64,000 nt of DNA from Erythroxylum novogranatense (GCA_029891385.1 CM057228.1:54475783-54539782); one strand, 5' to 3'. Counted from the stretch's first letter, positions 33,575 through 45,329 are shown. The notes: generated by a model from the sequence alone, not told the origin. Translations and numbers: made by a program.

Positions 33575-34449
33575 TATAGGTATACAAATATAATCAATTA
33601 ATCATTTATCAAACATCCCCATTTTTAAATCTTTGGTTGTCCTCAAGCAAATCATAATCCAAACCATCAAACTTACAAATGTTCATCCCTTATTAATGTC
33701 AACATGTCCATCTACACTCTAAATCATCATATCATATCAATAAAATTAACATACAATTAGATTTAATTTTATCTTAAAACTAACTTTCATAAGTCAATGT
33801 CAATATCATTACGTAGCAAATCTTTTTGAAATCAAGAGCGCAAATGTTTACACCCTCACTAAGGATTCGTTCGATGCTATTAAAGTGTTTATGGTGAAAA
33901 GTGTAGGAACTTTCAAATCAATACATAGAAGAATTCTTAACTATATGGTTGTAAAAAAATCATATCTCTACTACTTATAAAGAAACTAGAAACAAAAATC
34001 AAATGGTCTTGTAATAAGGTTTTAGTGAGGCTTAAGTAAAGGAATGATAAGGATAATAAAAAGGGTGATAACATTGAAGGAAATTTACATTAAAAAATTA
34101 TAGGAAACATAGTTCTTCACAACATAGATCCTTCATACCATAATTCTATCGGTACAATAACTTTACACTACTTATTTATTTATTTATTATGCTCAGTAAC
34201 ATATATTAATATTGTTTATTATTTGTTTTTGTGAGTTCACGATATACTGTCAATCAAGGCTTTCAAGAAAAATAAGGTAAAGGCTATTAATGTGGTCATA
34301 ATAAATGAATAGGCCACATTTAAAAAATGGTTACGCCTAAGAGATAAAATATGGTAAGATAATAATTAAAAGAATAAGCTAAAACAAAGTGTTGAACCTA
34401 AATGCCTTTATCATATCAATACTTCTAATCTAACAATGTGGTCTCAATA
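33575..34449. other. AT-rich DNA between the element and the gag remnant
   Basis: This is the right flank of the 24203 element. No gene is seen. The motif GGTTGTCCTCAAGCAAATC is at about 33635-33655. The rest could be the decayed leader of the gag-bearing element that starts near 34450, but no LTR end or primer site is visible. Confidence 0.35.
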
Positions 34450-35598
34450 TAGACTATATGAAGCCATCACTTATAGGAATGCATTTTAATATAGCTAGAA
34501 TGTCAATTATAGAAAATAACTTTGAAATCAAGTTAAGTCTCATGTAGATGCTAGAATAAGTTGTGAAATTTGGTTGTTTATGAAATAAATATTCTAACGT
34601 ATATATAAACAACTTCTTAGAGATATGTGATATATTTAAGGTCAATTGAGTAAACATTGATGTTGTAAGGTTAAGGTTATCCCATTCTCATTAAAGGGTC
34701 GAGCGAAGTAGTGGTTTAAGTCTTCACATTCAGATTCATTCATTACATGGGATCATTTAGCAGAGAAATTTTTAGTAAAATATTTCCCACTAACTAAGGT
34801 TATGAAGCTATGGAATGACATCTCTACCTATATATAGTATAATAGTAAGACACTATACGAATCATAAATGAGATATAAGGATATATAAAGAAGGTGTCTA
34901 CACCATGATTTGCCTACATAGTTGTAAGTTTATATTTTCTATACTAGTTCAGACTATGAAATGAGTACATGATAGATATAAAAATTAGGATAATTTTGAT
35001 TAATAATACCTCAAAAATTGTCATAGAGCTAATTGAAGAATGGTTAAGAAAAATGATAAATGTCAATCAAGAAAGAAAAAGGCACCTAAATCAATAAGTA
35101 TACACAATTTTTATATTGTTGTAGCATTAGAATCTAAGGTGGAGGCTTTAATGAGGAAAATTTGATAGCCTAAATAGGGCAATGCAATCAATCTAAACAT
35201 TATGTTAAGATTTATGTGAGGGAGGACACAATGATAATGATTATTAAGTTGGAACTCTCTTTGTTAAGGAAAAAGAGTACATTGACTACTTAAGGAACTA
35301 ACAATGACAATAGAGCAATCCTTACAACAACACTTACAATACATAATAGGAAAATATTATAAATCTCTCGTAGAGTAATCATGTACCTTAATGGCCACTT
35401 CCATTTAAATATCATTAGCAAAAATATAAAAAAAGAAAACCTTCTTGAGATCTAGCAATTATGAGAATATCTAATACAAATTTAATATATTTGAGGGCTT
35501 AAAGGTGAAGGTTGGTCATCTAAAAACTTTGAACAAGCATTTAGAGTTACAAATTGGAAAGTTATCTAATGTCATCAACTTTAAGGGCAAAGATCCAT
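34450..35598 (+). pseudogene. gag: Athila/Tat-type Ty3/gypsy gag, heavily decayed
   Basis: Across several frames one can read NNFEIKLSLM, INNFLEICDIFKVN, TWDHLAEKFLVKYFPLTKVM, LWNDISTY, KTLYESxMRYKDI, RRCLHHDLP, SKIVIELIEEW and, near the end, LELQIGKLSNVINFKGKDP. This order is characteristic of plant Athila/Tat/Ogre gag proteins. Many stops (TAG and TAA in place of Gln, Trp and Leu) show old decay. The reading is cut at 35598 by a solo LTR and resumes at 58966. No protease, RT or LTR of this element is seen in the window. Confidence 0.8.
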
Positions 35599-35820
35599 TG
35601 TAACATACCACTCCCATAGAGCATATACCCGAAAAACTAAAGGATATTCAGGAACATTCTCTATGAAAATGACACGTTAAGATGATTAAATCAATTCATT
35701 TTATATTTTAATCCATCACACATAACATAAAACATTCCAATAATCATATTGTTCCATTTTTATTCACAAACATATACAGGCTCAAATGTCATTACATTTC
35801 CAAAATTCAGATGTACAATA
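35599..35820 (-). mobile_element. Solo LTR in the gag remnant, part 1 (TSD TCCAT)
   Basis: It starts TGTAACATACCACTCCC, the reverse of an LTR end, at 35599, preceded by TCCAT (35594-35598). It is cut at 35820 by copia-A and resumes at 55234. The other end (GATATTACA, 58960) is followed by TCCAT (58961-58965). The combined length is about 3.95 kb. Confidence 0.88.
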
Positions 35821-37652
35821 TGTTAGAATAGTGCCCTAAAGGCAATCGCCTTTAGCGCGTTTTGTACAAAGTTGTGTACATACTTTATGAATAAATAAAG
35901 TAAGGCATATTTCATTAATTTGGTGTTCATTATTTATGAATTGATATTGATCTATAAGCAAATTAATGAAGTCCATGATATATGACATAGCATGAAGGAA
36001 ATTATGATGTGATCATACTACTGAGATTCCTATCATGTGCAATTATGTCAGTATCTAAATTATCCCTAGTCATAGGATTACTGAAACTAGACATTGGTAA
36101 TCCGGAGAGACTAGCACATTTCAAGCTCCTTGATTTGATCAAGCAGTGGATCTCAGAAACTGTAAATATGAGATATTTAGGATTGAGATGTGAATGCTTA
36201 CTAGAGGTAGTAAGTACATTGGATGACCCGCTATGAGATCATCACATGGATGTCCTATTCTAATGTCAGTGATAATCTCATCATAGCAATAGTGCAAATA
36301 TCCTTAGACTTGAGGTACTCAAGGATATCTTGGATACTGATTCTGTGCTTTGACTACATTCTTTGTTGTCTTACAGAGGTCGCTCGTAGGGTAGTGCTTG
36401 GGTATAACTTGAGGTATTAAAAGGTAATTGAGTAGTCAATAGAGGCTTCACCACTTCTGTGATAGCAGAAGATGATACCCATGGCCTCTTGTCAGGGTCA
36501 TTACTTGGAAATCTCTGGCCGGAGTACATATGTCATGAAGGTTGTCTTCAGTGACATATAAAGTAATGAGTCCCAGGACAAGAACTGATATCACTTGGAC
36601 TAGATTTGACGTAGTCAGTCTAGTAAGAGTTGACACTTTGCCCATACTCATAACCAAGTGTGGTATAACATGGTGAAAGGACGAATTGCACGGTAATTGT
36701 CCATGGAAAGGTTCGTGATAGGGCTCGTGATGAACATAGGTTCATTCGTCAAACCAATTACTTTCCGGTCAATTGGGGGTCATGATGTGTTGCTAGATAC
36801 CGCTCGTGACTTGATCAGATTAAGTGTTAATCTAAGTGGCCAATATAACCGAGAACCTAATGGGTCATACGCATAAGAGTGATTCGGAGAATTCGTAAAA
36901 TAGTTTTGGATAGAGATCCAATATATGGAGAGCAATAGGATTAAATGGATCCCGATGAGATCAAGATATGTCCCGATGAGATCGCGACATCGATATTGCT
37001 GAGACAGGTCTTCGGTGTTTTTTCCTATACCGGGACCGGTAGGCCGGTAGGACCGACCCCAGTGTGATTGGACCACTTCAGCATTAATATATATATATCT
37101 TATTAATTAATTAAGTAATTAATATATATATATATATATATATGTCATTTACGTGGAAAGGAGATGGAGAAGATATGAATTACTTATATATATATATGTG
37201 CCTAACGTGGCAAGCTCATCATTCTTTAGCATTTAATGTCCTTAAATGGTTAAAGACAAAAATGCTAAAGTAAGGTGGATGATCATCGTTGCATATAAGA
37301 AGGAAGAAAGGGTTTTGAGAGAAAAAAGGCTTTCCTCTCTTCTCATCATCGATGATCAAGCTTCTCTCTTCTCCAAGCTCATTCTCCTTCATCATTTCTC
37401 TCCAAGCTCTCCAAGAATAAGGTAAGAGCTAGCACTCTCTACTTTATTCTAGCTATTTTCGGGTCAAAGGGTTTGTTCCGGTTAGGTTCTCCGATCTCTG
37501 TGTGGATACCGTTAGAGACGGTCTCTTTTGGTCGTTATGGTTTGAATTTGTTATATAGACACATGGATCCTGGCTTTCAGGAAGGTCCCGGAATAAAATT
37601 TTTTGTTTTCCGCACCGTGTGCATGTGATGTACACACCGGGATTTTCCTACA
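35821..37652 (+). repeat. Copia-A 5' LTR
   Basis: This 1832-bp LTR starts TGTTAGAATAGTGCCC and ends GGGATTTTCCTACA, with the primer site 2 bp later. It contains AT microsatellites (37084-37142) and a splice-donor-like AAGGTAAGAG at 37420. Small frames such as 36009-36236 recur in the other LTR copies as a result of duplication. Confidence 0.95.
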
Positions 37653-37653
37653 G

Positions 37654-37668
37654 TGGTATCAGAGGCAC
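37654..37668 (+). other. Copia-A primer binding site
   Basis: TGGTATCAGAGGCAC begins two bases after the LTR. It matches initiator-Met tRNA except for the G at the twelfth base; copia-B has the usual TGGTATCAGAGCC. Confidence 0.88.
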
Positions 37669-38774
37669 TTGTGTCGTATATAACGAAGAAATCATAACTA
37701 GGTTGGAGCTGCCTATTGCTTGTGACGATGATGCATGTTGACTGTGTTAAATTCGAAATCAGTATAAAAAAACTTGTTTTCGAATTTTTCTTGCCCAGAT
37801 GTGCTCATAAGATGTTGAATATGTCTATGGAAGGAAAGAATTTATCAATGTGATTTGATATGGTTTTGCTAATTTATTCCCTAATGTTCTGGTTGCTGTG
37901 TTTGTGCACATTCCTTGAACAGGCATGCTTATAAATTCGAGAATAAATTGTAGAAATTTTTTTCAGATTTTCTTTCACCGACATGTCTCTAAGATGTTTA
38001 TGAATGTCTATGAGGATGGAAAAATGTTTTCGTGGTGATTTACTATTTATTTGAGAATTTATTGTGTGCTGTTGGGAATATCTCTGTTGAGGAACACAGA
38101 TTTAACATTGGCTTTGTTGCTGAGGTTGGTTGAGATTTTGTTGGCAATAAATCCTGAAAAAATTCATGGAGCATTTTGTGAACATGTTGTAACCTCTGTA
38201 ATGTTCTCAGAATTTATTGAAATTGTTTCAATGAGTTTTTCAAACAAAAGACAGAGCTTGGCAGTTTTGAGAAAGTTGCTGGAGCTGTTTTGTTTGGAAT
38301 GTTTGATTGTGTATTTCTCAATTCCAATGCCTTGGATTATTTTTAATGTGATTAAAAATATGTTACATTGATGTTGTATGCTTGCCAAACTGATTTTATT
38401 GAAATTGGGTTTCCAAAAATTTTCGGATGTCAAATATGTCACATTAGCGTCTCGTTAGTATATTTCGTTGTCTTGATTGTTTTGGCTGTCACAATTTTTG
38501 TGACCAGTGTCGAAGTAGTCTTGATAAAGTGTAGACTACCTAGAGATACTTAGGGTGATAGTTTGATACTCTCAAATTATTTGGAAATGTAAGTGAATAG
38601 TAGTGTATTCATCAATTTCAAGTTTTTCATGTATAATATGATTATATGTATGGTAAGCATGATACAATGAAAGTGTTTCATTGGTACATCATAGTATAGT
38701 ATATTACACTTGGTATTGTGAATTGGAACTGCACGGATTGAGAAATTAGCCGATTAGAGAGCAATTCTATACAT

Positions 38775-39000
38775 ATAAGTCGACTTACACATGCATAAGT
38801 CGACTTGTATGTTCAAACAAGTCGACTTACACATGCGCTAGTCGACTTGTATTCTCAGGTAAGTCGACTTGCACAATGGTATAAGTCGACTTACATGTGC
38901 ACAGTAGCAAAAGCCGACTTGCATGTTCAGACAAGTCGACTTACACATGCACAGTAGCATAAGTCGACTTGCATGCTTAGACAAGTCGACTTATACATGC
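38775..39000 (+). repeat. Copia-A array of AAGTCGACTT dyads
   Basis: GTCGAC (or the variant GCCGAC once) starts at 38779, 38799, 38821, 38841, 38863, 38885, 38913, 38935, 38963 and 38985. Spacings are 20, 22, 20, 22, 22, 28, 22, 28 and 22. The full palindrome AAGTCGACTT is present in most copies, with linkers such as ACACATGC or GTATGTTC. Confidence 0.95.
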
Positions 39001-39436
39001 TTAGGTGGGATGATGGATGATTATAGGTACAGATTCAATGTGATTGATGCCCTAAATCATTCCATATAGTCATGGTGACTATAATCCTACAGCTTGGAGA
39101 AGAAGAAGAGTGAAGAAAGATGAAATCCCTCACACATAATATGAAAACTAACGCCTTCCATTAATATGGGGAGAACCAGAGTTCTTATAGAGTTCGGGTT
39201 GTTGGGTAAACCCAAGCTCACTCTATACGGATATGTTCGAACCATAGAAATAAGATTTTTGGATTAATGGGTTGGTTTTCACTGGAAGCGTTGATTTGTT
39301 GAATAAACTCAAGGTTAACGTAGACAGAGGCGAAATTGGGTAGTGTACATCAGATGTACGCGCATCAAGAGTTGATAACCCAATGTGTGTGCATATATCA
39401 CGAGTTGATAGCACTAGTCGATAATTGCACATATGA

Positions 39437-39616
39437 TGTAACTGGTATGACCGATACCTGCCGATTGATCTAAGGTAACTTGTTGGGTAAACCCAAGGTC
39501 ATTTTAGTAATGTCGGATATCTATGATGCAATTGGTATGATCGATACTTACCGATTGACCTAAGGTGGCTTGTTGGGTAAACCCAATGTCATCCTTAGCA
39601 ATGTCGGATATCGACC
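39437..39616 (+). repeat. Copia-A 90-bp tandem duplication with TTGGGTAAACCCAA
   Basis: Two units of about 90 bp each contain CCGATTGA(T/C)CTAAGGT, the 14-bp inverted repeat TTGGGTAAACCCAA (39483 and 39573) and AATGTCGGATATC. A third TTGGGTAAACCCAA lies outside the tandem at about 39202. The same structure is in copia-B at 48957-49136. Confidence 0.88.
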
Positions 39617-39775
39617 CACTAGGACATTTTGTTATAATGTTTCTTGGATTCGTAATGAGGGTTATGGATTCTTTGAAACTAGTGGGAGCCATATGCATGT
39701 CATGCAAGTCCTTATGATCATGCATTTAATTATATTCTAACATTCTTTCTCTCTTTCCCTTTAGGTTGATTGAAG

Positions 39776-40576
39776 ATGTCTTCTAGTGTGAATTTGCGCT
39801 CACTAATGGACACCAATAAATTAACTGGCCCCAATTTTCTCGATTGGCTGAGAAATCTGAGAATTGTTCTCAGATCTGAGGAACTAGGCTATGTCCTAGA
39901 TGTTCCACTTCCTGATCCACCTGCTGTTGATGCTTCTGATGAGGATCAGAAAGCTTATCGTAAGCATCTCAAAGACAGTGACATGGCTACTTGTATTATG
40001 CTCGCATCTATGTCACCAGAGCTGCAGAAGCAGCATGAGTCTATGGATGCTAATACCATAGTGTTTCATCTTAGAGAAATTTTCGATGAGCAAGCTCAGT
40101 CTGAAAGGTTCAAGACCTCGAGGATACTCTTCACTACTAAGATGACTCCAGGTTCATCTGCAGTGCAGTATGCACTGAAGATAAATGGGTATATTGAGAG
40201 GTTGGTCATCTTGGTTTTTTTGTTATAGATTATGAATTAAGTGTTGACTTAATTTTAGTTGGATTGTCTGATAGTTATTCACAGTTTGTGTTAAACTATC
40301 GGATGAATCAAATATCCACGACAATCCCTGAGTTGATCAATCTCAAGACAGCAGAGCAAGCTATCAAGAAGGATAGCAAGTCAGTGCTCGTGGTGGACTC
40401 TTCTTCTTCTGGTTCAAAGAAAAAGAAACTGAAGAAGAAAAGGTCTAAGAAACCAAAAGGAAGTGTAGCCAAAAAGAAAACCAAAGAAACTGCCCCAAAA
40501 GGAACTTGCTTCCATTGTGGCAAGACTGACCACTGGAAGCGAAACTGCAAAGTCTATCTGGAAGAGTTGAAGTAGA
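39776..40576 (+). pseudogene. gag: Copia-A gag
   Basis: The ATG at 39776 follows the acceptor-like site. The product begins MSSSVNLRSLMDTNKLTG and has the copia gag core (NFLDWLRNLRIVLRSEELGY; HLREIFDEQAQSERFKTSR). A lysine-rich stretch and an intact CCHC knuckle follow (CFHCGKTDHWKRNC, about 40508-40549). A 2-base insertion near 40215 shifts the frame, compared with copia-B. A three-base deletion near 40343 is harmless to frame. CAG-to-TAG ends it at 40575. Gag would form the particle and bind RNA. Confidence 0.9.
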
Positions 40577-41343
40577 AGAAGGCATCAGATGCCTCAGCTT
40601 CTTCAGGTATGTTTGTCATTGAGGTTAATACTGTTTCTAACCATAACATATGGGTATTAGATACCGGTTGTGGCTCACACATATGCAATGATATGCACGG
40701 GGCCTCGGGGACGATGAGCATTTCGTGAAGGAGAGCTAGACTGCGTGTAGGAAATGGAGCAAGAGTTCTTTGCATTAGCCGTAGGCACTTATTTTTTCAC
40801 TCCTAGTGGGCTTGTAATTAAATTGGATGAATGTTATTTTGTACTGTTTTAACAAAGAACATATTATGCATTTCTTGTTTAAATAGAATTTGGTTTCCAT
40901 TTGACTTTTAGTAACAATGGTTGTTCTATTAGTTTGAATGGAATGCTTTATGGTACTGGTACATTATGCAATGGAATTTACATATTAGATATGTCATATC
41001 TAATTATGAATGTTAATTACACGAAAACACATAAACGAGATAATTTAAAATCAACTTACTTATGGCATTGTCGCCTTGGCCATATAAATGAGAGACGCAT
41101 AGCTAAGCTCCATAAGAGTGGTAGTTTAGGGTCATTTGATTATGAATCATATGACACATTTGAATCTTGTTTATTAGGCAAGATGACTAAGTTACCCTTT
41201 AAGGGAAAGGGTGAACGAGCGATTGGAGTATTAGACCTAATACATTCAGATGTATGTGGTCCGATGTCCATCCATGCTAGAAGTGGTTGTCTTTACTTCA
41301 TTACCTTTATCGATGATTATTCTCGATATGGGTACCTGATTCG
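40577..41343 (+). pseudogene. pol: Copia-A protease and integrase N-terminal part
   Basis: WVLDTGCGSHICNDM (from about 40650) is the aspartic protease box. After it the frame is lost for about 200 bp (compare copia-B 50215-50420). From 40901 the GAG-pre-integrase and zinc region are open: LWHCRLGHINERRIAKLH then ESCLLGKMTKLPF. The first Cys of the HHCC pair is Phe here (FESC), while copia-B has CESC. LIHSDVCGPM (first catalytic Asp) and FITFIDDYSRYGY follow. The frame ends at a TGA (41345-41347) caused by a small deletion shared with copia-B. Confidence 0.88.
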
Positions 41344-41964
41344 ATGAGATACAAATCTGAAGCATTTGAAAAGTTCAAACAATTCAGAAATGAAGTAGAA
41401 AACCAACTTGGGAAAAGTATCAAAACATTACGATCCGATCGTGGTGGGGAATACTTAGACCAACAATTTTTAGATTATCTCAGAGACAATGGGATTTTAT
41501 CTCAATGGACTCCACCTTACACACCACAGCATAATGGTGTGGCAGAAAGGAGAAATCGAACCTTGTTAGACATGGTACGATCAATGGGCTTTGCAAAGTT
41601 ACCAAAATCCTTTTGGGGGTATGCACTCGAGACAGCTATTTATTTGTTAAACAGAGTTCCATCAAAGACAGTTGATGTTACTCCATATGAGATGTGGACT
41701 AACAAAAGACCCTATCTTACTCATTTGAAAGTTTGGGGTTGTCCTGCTTATGTGAAGCGGATACAGTCAGATAAACTTGATGCAAAGTCTGACAAATGTT
41801 TGTTAGTAGGATATCCTAAAGAAACAATGGGATATCAATTCTACCTTGCTGAGGAACAAAAGGTGTTTGTTTCAAAGCATGCTATCTTTTTAGAGAAAGA
41901 GTTTCTTTTACAAGAAGACAGTGGGAGCAAAATTGAACTTGAAGAAGTTCAAGATGCTTAAACA
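41344..41964 (+). pseudogene. pol: Copia-A integrase core
   Basis: The segment opens in a new frame with MRYKSEAFEKFKQF. It continues through TLRSDRGGEYL (second Asp) and TPPYTPQHNGVAERRNRTLL (catalytic Glu), then VWGCPAYVKR and the copia-specific C-terminal region. It ends at a TAA at 41959-41961 in DAxTDADQ. All residues of the D-D-E set in this part are present, but the frame is disconnected from the first Asp. Confidence 0.92.
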
Positions 41965-42573
41965 GACGCAGATCAACTGCCTGAACCTGAAACTGTGACT
42001 CATACAGATGAAGTAACAGTTCAACCTTCTACAACACATGAAGTACGTAGGTCACGTAGGATACTCTCTGTTCTTGAGAGATATGGATTTCTCGTGAATG
42101 AACAGAATGACGTATTGCTCATAGAAGATAATGAGCCTATCACCTATGAAGAGGTTCTGAAGAGTTCAGAATCTGAGAAATGGCTTCATGCCATGAAGTT
42201 TGAAATGGATTCCATGTATGAAAACCAAGTATGGATTTTGGTTGAGGCACCCGAAGGAATAAAACCCATAGGGTGTAAATGGGTTTTCAAAAAGAAAACC
42301 GACATGGATGGTAATGTGATTACCTATAAAGCAAGGCTTGTGGCTAAAGGTTTTCGTCAAAGACAAGGAATTGACTACGACGAGACCTTCAGCCCAGTAG
42401 TAATGCTTAAATCCATTAGAATACTCCTAGCCATTGCCACTCATTATGATTATGAGATATGGCAAATGGATGTGAAGACAGCTTTCCTAAATGGAAATCT
42501 AATTGAGGATGTGTATATGACACAACCTGAGGGCTTCATCTCCTATGATGGCGAAAAGGTATGCAAGCTTTAG
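41965..42573 (+). pseudogene. pol: Copia-A reverse transcriptase, first part
   Basis: Linker sequence (VRRSRRI) is followed by the copia RT entry WLHAMKFEMDSMYENQVW, GCKWVFKKKTDMDGNV and YKARLVAKGFRQRQGIDY, then WQMDVKTAFLNGNL with a catalytic Asp. It stops at a TAG (42571-42573) where copia-B still codes for His. Without that stop it would join the next segment in frame. Confidence 0.92.
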
Positions 42574-43707
42574 AAATTCATCTATGGATTGAAACAAGCA
42601 TCCAGGAGTTGGAGTATTCGTTTTGATGAGGTAATCAAAGAGTTTGGTTTCTCACAAAATTCGGATGAACACTGTGTGTTTAAGAAGGTTAGTGGGACTG
42701 CAATCGTATTCCTTGTGCTATATGTAGATGACATATTATTACTAAGAAATGATGTCTCTATGCTACAATCTGTGAAGATTTGGTTGTCCAAACAATTTGC
42801 CATGAAAGACCTTGGTGAAGCAACTTATATCCTTGCGATAAGGATCTATAGAGATAGATCAAAAAGATTGCTTGGTCTTTCACAATCAACGTACATAGAC
42901 AAGATGCTAAAGAGGTTTAGCATGGAACAATCCAAGAGAGGGTACCTTCTCATGACTCATGGGATAACACTCTCGAAATCTATGTGTCCTAGGACACAAG
43001 ATGAGAGGATGCGCATGAATATGATCCCGTATGCATCTGCAGTAGGATCTATCATGTACGCAATGCTATGTACGAGACCCGATGTATCATATGCTCTAAG
43101 TGTTACGAGCAGATACCAATCGGATCCTGGTGAGGGTCACTGGGTGGCTGTCAAGAATATCCTCAAGTACTTGCGAAGGACTAAGGATGTTTTCTTGGTA
43201 TATGGAGATGGAAATCTCCAAGTGAGCGGGCATACAGATGCTAGTTTTCAATCTGATAAGGATGATTCTAAATCCCAATCAGGTTATATATTCACACTAA
43301 ACGGCGGGGCGGTCAATTGGAAGAGTTCCAAACAAGAGACAACTGCTGATTCAACAACCGAGGCAGAGTACATTGCCGCTTCAGACGCAGCAAAGGAAGC
43401 AGTTTGGATCAAAAAGTTCATTACTAAACTTGGTGTGGTTTCTAGCAGTGATGGACCCATACAGTTGTATTGTGACAACAATGGGGCTATTGCGCAGGCA
43501 AAGGAACTAAGGTCTCATCAACGATCCAAACACGTACTTCGCAGATATCATCTGATCAGGGAGATCATTGGTCGAGGTGATGTCCAGATAGAGAGAATTC
43601 CCACAGAGCAGAATATTGCTGATCCGTTGACAAAGCCATTGTCACAGAAGAACTTTGATTCTCATGTACTCGCTTATGGTATTAGATACCAAGGCAATTG
43701 GCTTTAG
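42574..43707 (+). pseudogene. pol: Copia-A RT end and RNase H, open frame
   Basis: About 370 codons are open. FIYGLKQASRSWSIRFDEV is followed by FLVLYVDDILLL (YVDD catalytic box) and MKDLGEATYIL. RNase H follows with SGHTDASFQSD, STTEAEYIAASDA, LYCDNNGAIAQAK and NIADPLTKPL, so all four acidic residues are kept. It ends YQGNWL at a TAG (43705-43707), six bases before the polypurine tract region. This is the best-preserved coding stretch in the window. Confidence 0.94.
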
Positions 43708-43710
43708 GTC

Positions 43711-43723
43711 AAGTGGAAGATTT
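43711..43723 (+). other. Copia-A polypurine tract
   Basis: AAGTGGAAGATTT(T) lies directly before the 3' LTR. Copia-B has AAGTGGGAGATTT at 53228-53240. Confidence 0.8.
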
Positions 43724-45329
43724 TGTTAGAATAGTGCCCTAAAGGCAATCGCCTTTAGCGCGTTTTGTACAAAGTTGTGTACATAATTTATGAATAAATA
43801 AAGTAAGGCATATTTCATTAATTTGGTGTTCATTATTTATGAATTGATATTGATCTATAAGCAAATTAATGAAGTCCATGATATATGACATAGCATGAAG
43901 GAAATTATGATGTGATCATACTACTGAGATTCCTATCATGTGCAATTATGTCAATATCTAAATTATCCTAGTCATAGGATTATTGGCTGGACATCGGTAA
44001 TCCAGGAGAGATTAGCACATTTCAAGCTCCTTGATTTGATCAAGCAGTGGATCTAAGAAACTGTAAATATGAGATATTTAGGGTTGAGATGTGAATGCTT
44101 ACTAGAGGTAGTAAGTACATTGGATGACCCGCTATGAGATCATCACATGGATGTCCTATTCTAATGTCAGTGATAATCTCATCATAGCAATAGTGCAAAT
44201 ATCCTTAGACTTGAGGTACTCAAGGATATCTTGGATACTGATTCTGTGCTTTGACTCCATTCCTTGTTTCCTTACAGAGGTCGCTCGTAGGATGGTGCTT
44301 GGGTACAGCTTGAGGTATTCGAAAGTAATTGAGTAGCCAATATAGGATTCACCACTTCTGTGATAGCAGAAGATGATACCCATGGCCTCTTATCAGGGTC
44401 ATTACTTGGAAATCTCTGGCCGGAGTACATATGTCATGAAGACTGTCTTCAGTGACATATAAAGTATTGAGTCCCAGGACAAGAACTGATATCACTTGGA
44501 CTAGATTTGACGTACTTAGTCTAGTAACAGTTGACACTTTGCCCATACTCATAACCAAAGGGGGTATAGCATGGTGAAAGGACGAATTGCACGGTAATTG
44601 TCTATGGAAAGGTTCGTGATAGCGTTCGTGATGAACATAGGTTCATTCGTCAAACCAATTACTTTCCGGTCAATTGGGGGTCATGATGTGTTGCTAGATA
44701 CCGCTCATGACTTGCTCAGATTAAGTGTTAATCTAAGTGGCCAACATAACCGGGAACCTAATGGGTTACACACATAAGAGTGATTCGGAGAATTCGTAAA
44801 ATAGTTTTGGATAGAGATCCAATATATGGAGAGCAATAGGATTAAATGGATCCCGATGAGATCGAGATATGTCCCGATGAGATCGCGACATCGATATTGC
44901 TGAGACAAGTCTTCGGTATTTTTTTCCATATCGGGATCGGTAGGCCAGTAGGACCAACCCCAGTGTGACTGGACCACTTCAACATTAATATATATATATC
45001 TTATTAATTAATGAAGTAATTAATATATATATGTCATTTACGTGGAAAGGAGATGGAGAAGATATGAATTACTTATATATATATATGTGCCTAACGTGGC
45101 AAGCTCATCATTCTTTAGCATTTAATGTCCTTAAATGGTTAAAGACAAAAATGCTAAAGTAAGGTGGATGATCATCGTTGCATATAAGAAGGAAGAAAGG
45201 GTTTTGAGAGAAAAAAAGGCTTTCCTCTCTTCTCATCATCGATGATCAAGCTTCTCTCTTCTCCAAGCTCATTCTCCTTCATCGTTTCTCTCCAAGCTCT
45301 CCAAGAATAAGGTAAGAGCTAGCACTCTC
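43724..45329 (+). repeat. Copia-A 3' LTR, part 1
   Basis: It starts TGTTAGAATAGTGCCC and is collinear with 35821-37430. It stops at AGCACTCTC where copia-B is inserted (TSD CTCTC 45325-45329). The rest of the LTR is at 55016-55228. Confidence 0.95.

Larger units (their letters stand above)
37669..39775 (+). other. Copia-A long untranslated leader
   Basis: About 2.1 kb between the primer site and the gag start contain no convincing protein. It holds the GTCGAC dyad array (38775-39000) and a 90-bp tandem repeat with TTGGGTAAACCCAA dyads (39437-39616). A splice-acceptor-like CTCTTTCCCTTTAG ends at 39764, 12 bp before the gag ATG. A 106-codon frame at 38051-38371 has a partial counterpart in copia-B but no known domain. 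Confidence 0.7.

Noticed and set aside
36009..36236. Conserved 75-codon frame recurring in the copia LTRs (also 45519-45746 and 53429-53656)
   Set aside because: It recurs because the LTR DNA is duplicated. It has no domain and lies in the LTR upstream region.
38051..38371. Leader frame of about 106 codons, with a counterpart at 47426-47806
   Set aside because: The two copia copies are so similar that an open frame could survive by chance. The C-terminal ends differ and no domain is seen.
38775..39000. CRISPR-like array (short repeats at regular spacing)
   Set aside because: The repeats are palindromes of about 10 bp with similar, non-unique linkers, inside a plant retrotransposon leader. 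There are no cas genes and no spacer-like variation.
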